A stretch of DNA of 5,925 nucleotides. Source: Acidobacteriaceae bacterium (GTDB lineage Bacteria; Acidobacteriota; Terriglobia; Terriglobales; Acidobacteriaceae). The translations under genes were made by a program, and so were the position numbers. Positions 1-3,900 of this stretch are shown here, piece by piece (within the stretch, counting starts at the first letter, position 1; each line of letters opens with the position of its first letter). The notes beneath the pieces are model-generated. The model made no database searches. It was not told the origin of the DNA and was given only the letters and a program-made list of their open reading frames with translations. Location of the stretch: the NCBI GenBank assembly GCA_003132825.1, contig PKYX01000171.1, forward strand, positions 1 through 5,925, written 5' to 3'.

Positions 1-713
1 GCGGCGAATGGATCGGAGAAGGACGACGAAGCCGGAACCGGCGCAGCCGCCGCGACGGTTTTCTCCGCAGCGCGCGTCTCCGCGGGACCATCTTTTTGTG
101 CTTGCTTGCGGAGAGCCGCGACTTCAAGCCAGGCACTTGCGCTCACCACCAGCAACTCGAGTGCGGCGCCCTCCATTCTTCCGCCGGCTTCGGTGCCCGC
201 ATCGGCATAAACCAGGGCCGCCACCCGATCCTTCAACAGCAGCGGCAGCAGCAACGCATGGTTCTCGGCGGGCGCGCCGAAACGGGAGACGAACTTGGGG
301 TCCACATCCGTCGCGCTCGCGGTGAAAGCCATCCGCGACTGCATGGCCCGAGCGGCGACTCCGGTGCTCACGTCGAGCGGAAAATCCTTGATCTCTTCGT
401 GATTCGAAAACGCGCGTCCCTGCCAGCCGGTAGCGGCGCCGGCCTTCACCACGAACAGGGCGACGCGGCCGCAGTAGCGGGAGGCATTGTCGAGCAGCGT
501 GCGCAGAATCTCCCGTTGGGTGGTTCCGGTTTGAATCGAGGAAACGGCCTTCAGCAGACTGGCCGGGCTGCTTTCGGGAGCCGCACCCAAATGGGGCGCA
601 ACCTCTTCGAGCACGCGGCGCACCAGTTCGCTGCGCAGTGGAGGCACTCGCGCCTCCAATACCTCTGACACCGCTTTCTCGACGACTTGTTCAATCCAGG
701 TTTTTTCCGACAT
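1..713 (-). CDS. GAF-like domain protein, C-terminus cut by window edge
   Basis: The minus strand is open from the ATG at 713-711 to the window edge: 237 codons, no stop. An in-frame TGA at 725-723 and no other start between them fix the start, although no clear Shine-Dalgarno sequence precedes it. Residues 1-45 look like charged amphipathic helices (MSEKTWIEQVVEKAV...). Residues about 60-198 read like a GAF-type sensor fold: a strand RVALFVVKAG (83-92), the turn GWQGRAF (96-102), a helix GVAARAMQSR (118-127), then hydrophobic strands LLLPLLLKDRVAALVYAD (154-171) and a closing helix. After about 205 the chain becomes an Ala/Pro/Lys-rich linker that continues past the edge, perhaps into another domain. 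No signal peptide or membrane segment is visible, so it is probably cytosolic. GAF domains bind small ligands or act as sensory modules; its ligand and partner cannot be read here. The GAF assignment is by eye. Confidence 0.75.
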   Translation of the reverse strand, partial: MSEKTWIEQVVEKAVSEVLEARVPPLRSELVRRVLEEVAPHLGAAPESSPASLLKAVSSIQTGTTQREILRTLLDNASRYCGRVALFVVKAGAATGWQGRAFSNHEEIKDFPLDVSTGVAARAMQSRMAFTASATDVDPKFVSRFGAPAENHALLLPLLLKDRVAALVYADAGTEAGGRMEGAALELLVVSASAWLEVAALRKQAQKDGPAETRAAEKTVAAAAPVPASSSFSDPFA

Positions 714-774
714 GTGACTCGATCAGGCTGGACCGCGGGCGGGGAGTTCGCGTCTCCAGGTCAGTGAAGCCCTG

Positions 775-780
775 ATTATA
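775..780 (-). promoter_or_regulatory. Perfect -10 element (TATAAT) for the GAF-like gene
   Basis: The minus strand reads TATAAT at 780-775, about 60 bp upstream of the ATG at 713, which would give a leader of roughly 55 nt. No good -35 hexamer lies 16-18 bp upstream (the minus strand there reads GCCCAA), so this is a partial promoter match resting on the -10 element and its position. Confidence 0.45.
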
Positions 781-811
781 TTGCACTTGGGCGAATCTTG
801 GGCTGCGCAGT

Positions 812-839
812 GTTAGTCGTTAGTCACTAGCCCTTGGTC
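812..839. repeat. Degenerate heptanucleotide tandem repeat
   Basis: Four 7-bp units stand end to end: GTTAGTC, GTTAGTC, ACTAGCC, CTTGGTC. The first two are identical; the others keep T at position 3, G at 5 and C at 7. A weaker fifth unit (ATCACGG) and a TTAG remnant follow to 850. It lies in the intergenic spacer, away from the likely promoter elements. Confidence 0.5.
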
Positions 840-939
840 ATCACGGTTAGGCCAGCCCGATTCCGCGAGCCCGATGGTAGACCGCTGCTTGCTGATTGAA
901 TTTAGCGCAAACCGCACCCCTCTGAATACGTCAAAACAG

Positions 940-970
940 TTGAGCGCAAGTCCGGGTTACCAAGTAAAAT
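940..970 (+). promoter_or_regulatory. Candidate sigma-70-type promoter for the sigma factor operon
   Basis: TTGAGC at 940-945 and TAAAAT at 965-970 resemble -35 and -10 elements, but the 19-bp spacer is longer than ideal. Transcription would begin near 977, leaving a leader of about 43 nt. A second TAAAAT at 999-1004 has no convincing -35; it would start transcription near 1011 and give an almost leaderless message. I saw no obvious ECF-type autoregulatory promoter. Confidence 0.35.
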
Positions 971-1005
971 AACAGCTTCGTTCGCCGCTTCGTGGCTCTA
1001 AAATT

Positions 1006-1018
1006 GTTGCATCGCAAC
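1006..1018 (+). promoter_or_regulatory. Short hairpin abutting the sigma factor start codon
   Basis: GTTGC-ATC-GCAAC is a perfect 5-bp inverted repeat with a 3-nt loop, ending one base before the ATG at 1020. It occupies the place where a Shine-Dalgarno sequence would sit, and no purine-rich ribosome site is present. It could affect translation initiation or bind a protein; five base pairs can also arise by chance. Confidence 0.35.
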
Positions 1019-1019
1019 C

Positions 1020-1652
1020 ATGATGAGTACCATCCAAACTAAACTAGGTGAGCCAGTTGTTGATGAGATGGCTCTGGTTCACGCGGCCAAGGGCGGCGAT
1101 GTTCAAGCCTTTGAGGAGTTGGTACGGCGTTACGACCGGAATGTCTTTCGCATCGCGCAGCACATTACGCACAACCGCGAGGATGCCGAAGACGTGGTGC
1201 AGGACGCTTTCCTTAAGGCCTACGAGAACCTGAATCAGTTCCAGGGTCAGTCCAAGTTTTATACCTGGCTGGTTCGCATCGCGGTCAACGAGGCGTTGAT
1301 GAAGCTGCGGCGCCTCAAGCCAGGGCGCACGGTTTCGCTCGACGAAGACGTCAAGACCGAAGAAGACTCGCTGCCGCGGGAAGTAGCGGATTGGAGTCCC
1401 AATCCGGAGCAGCAGTACAGCCAGGCGGAGCTGAAAGATATTTTGACACGCACCATTCAAGGCTTGCCCATGAGTTTTCGGACAGTGTTTGTGCTGCGAG
1501 ACGTAGAAGGGCTCTCGACCGAGGAGACCGCCGAGGCGCTTGAACTCAGCGTCCCCGCGGTGAAGTCGCGGCTGCTGCGAGCCCGGTTGCAGCTGCGCGA
1601 GCGCTTGAACCGTTACTTCCAGAAACGCGACAGCGGAGATGGCAAACCGTGA
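1020..1652 (+). CDS. ECF-type RNA polymerase sigma factor (sigma-70 family, RpoE-like)
   Basis: This 210-residue protein has the two-domain layout of extracytoplasmic-function sigma factors, which direct RNA polymerase to a dedicated set of promoters. Region 2 spans about 33-99: DAEDVVQDAFLKAY (55-68) is the core-binding region 2.2, and FYTWLVRIAVNEALMKLRR (80-98) covers regions 2.3-2.4 for -10 melting and recognition. An acidic linker (about 100-138) leads to region 4 (about 140-195), whose helix-turn-helix GLSTEETAEALELSVPAVKSR (164-184) should read the -35 element. Length is normal for the group. Tandem ATGs at 1020 and 1023 lack a ribosome site; an alternative start is Met17 (ATG at 1068), preceded by AGGTGAG at 1046-1052, though its 15-nt spacing is long. 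The stop overlaps the anti-sigma start as GTGA, implying coupled translation. Family assignment is firm; target promoters and inducing signal are unknown. Confidence 0.95.
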   Translation: MMSTIQTKLGEPVVDEMALVHAAKGGDVQAFEELVRRYDRNVFRIAQHITHNREDAEDVVQDAFLKAYENLNQFQGQSKFYTWLVRIAVNEALMKLRRLKPGRTVSLDEDVKTEEDSLPREVADWSPNPEQQYSQAELKDILTRTIQGLPMSFRTVFVLRDVEGLSTEETAEALELSVPAVKSRLLRARLQLRERLNRYFQKRDSGDGKP

Positions 1653-1906
1653 AATGCTCTGAATTTCTGCAAGAGCTGACGAATTATCTCGACGGCGTCA
1701 TCGACGAGAGAACCAAGTCGGAACTAGAAGATCATCTGGCTTGGTGCCACAACTGCTACGTGGTTTGCGACACCACCAAAAAGACCATCGAAATTTACCG
1801 CGACTCTCAGCTCTACGAACTTCCCGACGACCTTCGCAATCGTCTTCGATCCGCCATTGTCAGCAAGTGCCAAGCCCGCAAGAAGGCCGGCCCGGAGCCC
1901 GTCTAA
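1649..1906 (+). CDS. Zinc-finger (ZAS/zf-HC2-type) anti-sigma factor
   Basis: This 85-residue protein starts at GTG 1649, overlapping the sigma factor stop by 4 nt, with GGAG at 1635-1638 as ribosome site. It carries the anti-sigma zinc-binding signature: Cys3 in the opening MKCSEF, then H29-x3-C33-x2-C36 in HLAWCHNC, set in the usual helix (LTNYLDGVIDERTKSELEDHL). Such proteins bind a cognate sigma factor and block its access to core polymerase; in some, zinc loss or thiol oxidation releases the sigma. Two further cysteines (C40, C74) could take part in thiol chemistry, but that is inference. There is no membrane helix or sensor domain, so it should act in the cytosol. The tail (37-85) is charged, with an RNRLRSAI helix and a basic end. 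Position and motif make the immediately upstream sigma factor its probable partner. Confidence 0.92.
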   Translation: MKCSEFLQELTNYLDGVIDERTKSELEDHLAWCHNCYVVCDTTKKTIEIYRDSQLYELPDDLRNRLRSAIVSKCQARKKAGPEPV

Positions 1907-2082
1907 CCAGTTCTACTTCTTCCAAGACAATTATTCCACAGGGCTTCCAGCCTTCCTCGAGTTTGCGGCCGAGCCTCCGTCTTTCCGCGAAACCTTTTGC
2001 CGCCAAATCGAATCTAAACGGGTAAGCACGGCATATCTCGAGGAGGGGCCAATCGGAGGCTGCCGGCCAGTGGGGTCCCAAC
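1907..2082. other. Spacer between anti-sigma gene and small CxxC gene
   Basis: I find no credible gene, terminator or promoter in these 176 bp. TCCTCGAG (1954-1961) and CTCGAGGA (2037-2044) form an 8-bp inverted repeat 75 bp apart that could fold the leader, but the pairing is short. The purine tracts at 2041-2046 and 2054-2059 are too far from the ATG at 2083 to be its ribosome site; the nearest candidate is GGGG at 2072-2075. Confidence 0.5.
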
Positions 2083-2317
2083 ATGATAACGAAATTATTC
2101 GATACTATTTTTGGCTGTGGCCACAATCATTGCAGCTTTCCTATCACGGTACGTTCTCGCTCCCGCAGTCAGGCTGCCAATCTGACCGGCACCTATGTGG
2201 TGTGCCTGGATTGCGGTAAGGAAATGCCTTACGACTTGGGAAGAAATGAGAGTGATCAGTTCCCCGGCGGCGAAGCGGGATCACTTGCGATCGCTGGCCG
2301 CGAAACAGGCCGCGTAA
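2083..2317 (+). CDS. Small CxH/CxxC zinc-ribbon-like protein, apparently frameshifted at about 2236
   Basis: The ATG at 2083 opens a frame encoding MITKLFDTIFGCGHNHCSFP, then TYVVCLDCGKEMPYD, with C12-x-H14 and C41-x2-C44 as a likely metal site. After Asp51 the frame stops looking like protein and would run 150 codons, through a terminator and antisense to the protease gene. One base over, from TGG at 2237, the sequence reads WEEMRVISSPAAKRDHLRS and ends AAKQAA at TAA 2315-2317. Dropping one T from GACTTGG (2236 or 2237) joins the halves into a 77-residue protein ending 21 bp before a strong terminator. The whole resembles small conserved acidobacterial proteins with a CLDCGKE-FPYDW core as I recall them; that recollection is unchecked. 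The cause may be a sequencing error or a real mutation. It follows the sigma/anti-sigma pair by 176 bp with no visible terminator between, so cotranscription is plausible. Function unknown. Confidence 0.6.
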
Positions 2318-2338
2318 GCTCCAGCGGTGAATGCTCTC

Positions 2339-2371
2339 AAAGGCCGCAGCCCACGGGTTGCGGCCTTTGTT
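2339..2371 (+). terminator. Intrinsic terminator ending the sigma factor operon
   Basis: AAAGGCCGCA (2339-2348) pairs perfectly with TGCGGCCTTT (2359-2368). The interior GCC...GGT adds up to three more pairs including a G-U, leaving a CACG tetraloop. The stem ends in CCTTTGTTG, a short T-rich tail. It lies 21 bp after the restored stop of the small CxxC gene. The complementary A-run also gives a weak T tail leftward, so it may back up the opposite terminator. Confidence 0.8.
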
Positions 2372-2376
2372 GCGCC

Positions 2377-2405
2377 CAAATAAAACCGGCGGCCGCGGCC
2401 GCCGG
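2377..2405 (-). terminator. Intrinsic terminator of the M48 protease gene
   Basis: A perfect 20-bp GC-only palindrome occupies 2386-2405 (half-site CCGGCGGCCG). On the minus strand it is followed at once by TTTTATTTG (2385-2377), a good terminator tail 25 bp beyond the protease stop. There is no T tract on the plus side, so it works for the leftward gene. The central bases cannot pair in a real hairpin, leaving about 8 stem pairs. Confidence 0.75.
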
Positions 2406-2430
2406 GAACAATAGGGGAAGGATTTCGCCC

Positions 2431-3594
2431 TCAGTTGCTGCTGTCGTTCCTGCGCTTGAGCGTGGGACGATCGTCGTCACTTGTGCCGGTGCCGGTGTCG
2501 GTGCCAGTCTTATCGGTAGAAGCGGTCCGCCGTAGGCTGGGCTTCTTGCCGTCTTTCTGGTCGAGCAGCTTGTGCCGGTTTTCAAGCGAGGCCAAGCGGG
2601 CCTTGACCTCGTCAAATTCCGAGGTCGAGACCAGATACTCGCCGCGCGCTGGCAAAATGCTGGCAATCTCCTGCTGTGATTTCTCAATACGATCCGGGGT
2701 CTGAGGATGAGTGTCGAAGGCCTTGGCCAAGGTCCCGGGCTTTTTCTTTTCCATGGCCTGCACTTTCTCGAAGAACGCGATAAAAGCTTGCGGGTCATAA
2801 CCCGCCTTGTACATATATTGCAGCCCGAGGTAGTCGGCCTGCGCCTCAAACCCGCGGGAGAACTTGAGGAAGGTCAGCGGCAAGGCCAAACCTGCGGCCT
2901 CGTATCCCGCATAACCTACGGCGCCACCCACGAAAATCAAAGGAATGGAAGCCAGATTCATGATGTTCCCGCGCGTGTTTTCGCGCGCCGCGTGGCAAGC
3001 GGCGACGTGCGCGATCTCATGCGCCATCACACCTGCCAGTTCCGCTTCTTCATCGGCTGCCAGGATCAAACCCGAATTCACGTAAAAGAACCCGCCCGGC
3101 AAAGCGAAGGCGTTCACCTGATCGGAGTCAATCACCTTGATGGTGAAGGGCACCTGAGCATCGGAGTTACGCACCAGGTTCTGGCCCAGCCGGTTCACAT
3201 ACTCGGTGACCACGGAATCGGTCACCAGCTTGGATTGTCCCTCGACCTGCATGGCGTAGGACTTGCCCATGGCAATCTGCTTCTCGATGCTGTACCAGTT
3301 CCCCATGCCACGATTGCAGCCCACGTTGCGATTGCCAATGGCATTCACATCGTCGATGCCACCGTCATGCTTGACCTTATCGGGATCCGCGCCCTGAACC
3401 ACTGGCGGCAGGCTGGCTGTCGAGTCGTCGGAGGCCGCGGTCTTCGAACTGTCCGGAGGGGCGGTTTGGGCAGCTCCGGCGGACCCGGTCTTGGCCCCCG
3501 GATCGGAGCCTCCCTGAGCTTGCGCGAATAGCGATGGCGACGTAAATGCCAAGGCCGACAATGCAGCAGTCAGTGCCAAGAGTCGCAACTTCAT
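2431..3594 (-). CDS. Exported M48 family zinc metalloprotease
   Basis: This 387-residue protein begins with a Sec signal peptide (MKLRLLALTAALSALAF, likely cut after SLFAQA near residue 26, no lipobox), so it acts outside the cytoplasmic membrane. A Pro/Ser/Ala-rich linker (27-65) precedes the peptidase domain, about 100-315. NAFALPGGFFYVNSGLI (161-177) is the conserved strand beside the active site; HEIAH (192-196) gives two zinc-binding histidines and catalytic Glu193; FSRGFEAQADYLG (245-257) supplies the third ligand, Glu250. DTHPQTPDR (294-302) matches the family's late conserved His-Pro motif. No TPR repeats follow, unlike BepA; the tail (about 355-387) is low-complexity Thr/Gly/Asp then basic. 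Hydrophobic stretch 212-242 may be a buried or membrane-touching helix. Family members degrade misfolded envelope proteins, the likely role here by inference. GGGAG at 3605-3601, 6 nt before the ATG, fixes the start. Confidence 0.93.
   Translation of the reverse strand: MKLRLLALTAALSALAFTSPSLFAQAQGGSDPGAKTGSAGAAQTAPPDSSKTAASDDSTASLPPVVQGADPDKVKHDGGIDDVNAIGNRNVGCNRGMGNWYSIEKQIAMGKSYAMQVEGQSKLVTDSVVTEYVNRLGQNLVRNSDAQVPFTIKVIDSDQVNAFALPGGFFYVNSGLILAADEEAELAGVMAHEIAHVAACHAARENTRGNIMNLASIPLIFVGGAVGYAGYEAAGLALPLTFLKFSRGFEAQADYLGLQYMYKAGYDPQAFIAFFEKVQAMEKKKPGTLAKAFDTHPQTPDRIEKSQQEIASILPARGEYLVSTSEFDEVKARLASLENRHKLLDQKDGKKPSLRRTASTDKTGTDTGTGTSDDDRPTLKRRNDSSN
2485..2508 (-). repeat. Short hexamer repeat encoding a Thr-Gly/Thr-Asp run
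   Basis: On the plus strand GCCGGT, GCCGGT, GTCGGT and GCCAGT stand in tandem, encoding Thr-Gly-Thr-Asp-Thr-Gly-Thr-Gly near residues 363-370 of the M48 protein. Because the unit is two codons, copy-number change would alter tail length without breaking the frame. Confidence 0.5.
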
Positions 3595-3634
3595 AACTCA
3601 CTCCCTTTTCTGCCCCACGCGAGTTTCTCCGGCC

Positions 3635-3640
3635 ATTATA
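3635..3640 (-). promoter_or_regulatory. Perfect -10 element (TATAAT) for the M48 protease gene
   Basis: The minus strand carries TATAAT at 3640-3635, about 40 bp upstream of the protease ATG. Transcription would start near 3628, giving a leader of roughly 33 nt that contains the GGGAG ribosome site. The -35 region 17 bp upstream is CGAGGG, a poor match, so an activator or an alternative -35 preference is possible. Confidence 0.55.
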
Positions 3641-3671
3641 CGCCCGCTGAGACACACCCCTCGATAAGAGT

Positions 3672-3857
3672 TTGGACGCCAGTTGGGCCCGTAAGGTTAT
3701 CCGAGCGTCAGATGTTGCTGGAATAGTTATGGTGATCGGCCTGGTTTCAGGCTGGTTTGGACGGAGTGCAAATGCGCAGACCAGAACGGGATCGAGGGCG
3801 AAGGCGATGGGCTGGCATGGGAGCTCCCCGGCTTGGCTGGGCCCCCGGGAGACCTAG
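3672..3857 (+). CDS. Doubtful small ORF with signal-peptide-like N-terminus
   Basis: From TTG at 3672 or ATG at 3729 this frame gives 61 or 42 residues ending at TAG 3855-3857. With the longer start, ARKVIRASDVAGIVMVIGLVSGW followed by FGRSANAQT has the shape of a Sec signal peptide: basic start, hydrophobic core, AxA-like cut after SANA. The remaining 25 residues (TRTGSRAKAMGWHGSSPAW...) are unremarkable and match no family I know. There is no clear ribosome site, and its end overlaps the inverted-repeat cluster downstream of the inositol gene. It may be a tiny exported protein, the remnant of a lost secreted protein, or chance. Confidence 0.2.
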   Translation: MDASWARKVIRASDVAGIVMVIGLVSGWFGRSANAQTRTGSRAKAMGWHGSSPAWLGPRET

Positions 3858-3859
3858 AA

Positions 3860-3880
3860 CCAGGGCATCGCCCCTTCTGG
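3860..3880 (-). terminator. Weak candidate terminator downstream of inositol-phosphate synthase
   Basis: On the minus strand, about 20 bp past the stop, CCA-GAAG-GGGC-GAT-GCCC-TGG can form a short bulged hairpin followed by TTCTAGG. The stem is only 4 plus 3 pairs and the T tail is poor, so this is a tentative call. Confidence 0.25.
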
Positions 3881-3900
3881 CTAAACCTTGACCTCTGGGG

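Larger units (their letters stand above)
714..1019. other. Divergent intergenic spacer between GAF-like gene and sigma factor gene
   Basis: This 306-bp stretch has no credible coding region. It holds the leftward TATAAT at 775-780, a degenerate heptamer repeat at 812-839, two rightward TAAAAT elements at 965-970 and 999-1004, and a small hairpin at 1006-1018 touching the sigma factor start. No RNA gene or transposon end is recognisable. Confidence 0.7.
3595..3900. other. Intergenic spacer between M48 protease and inositol-phosphate synthase genes
   Basis: This 306-bp stretch contains the protease promoter and ribosome site (to about 3640), a doubtful 61-codon rightward ORF (3672-3857), and GC-rich inverted repeats between 3803 and 3903. 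These include the 10-bp palindrome GGGAGCTCCC (3819-3828), GGCGATG/CATCGCC (3803-3809 with 3866-3872) and TGACC-N5-GGTCA (3889-3903). I see no RNA gene I can name. Confidence 0.6.

Noticed and set aside
96..668. 190-codon rightward ORF
   Set aside because: It is antisense to the GAF-like gene, and its translation is Gly/Arg/Gln-rich with no domain-like pattern, while the minus strand gives a coherent protein.
1954..2044. 8-bp inverted repeat TCCTCGAG/CTCGAGGA as a riboswitch or ribosome-site switch
   Set aside because: The pair is short, 75 bp apart, and the purine tract it would cover is about 40 nt from the start codon; no known riboswitch core is visible.
1857..2219. 120-codon rightward ORF bridging the anti-sigma and small CxxC genes
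   Set aside because: Its start lies inside the anti-sigma gene without a ribosome site, and its end overlaps the CxxC gene in another frame. The middle looks slightly protein-like but matches nothing I recognise.
2236..2237. Programmed ribosomal frameshifting in the small CxxC gene
   Set aside because: There is no stop codon, classic slippery heptamer or obvious downstream stimulatory structure at the site, so a plain indel or sequencing error is simpler.
2707..3531. 274-codon rightward ORF
   Set aside because: It lies antisense inside the M48 protease gene, whose zinc motif, signal peptide and ribosome site are all on the minus strand; GC-rich third positions leave the opposite frame open.
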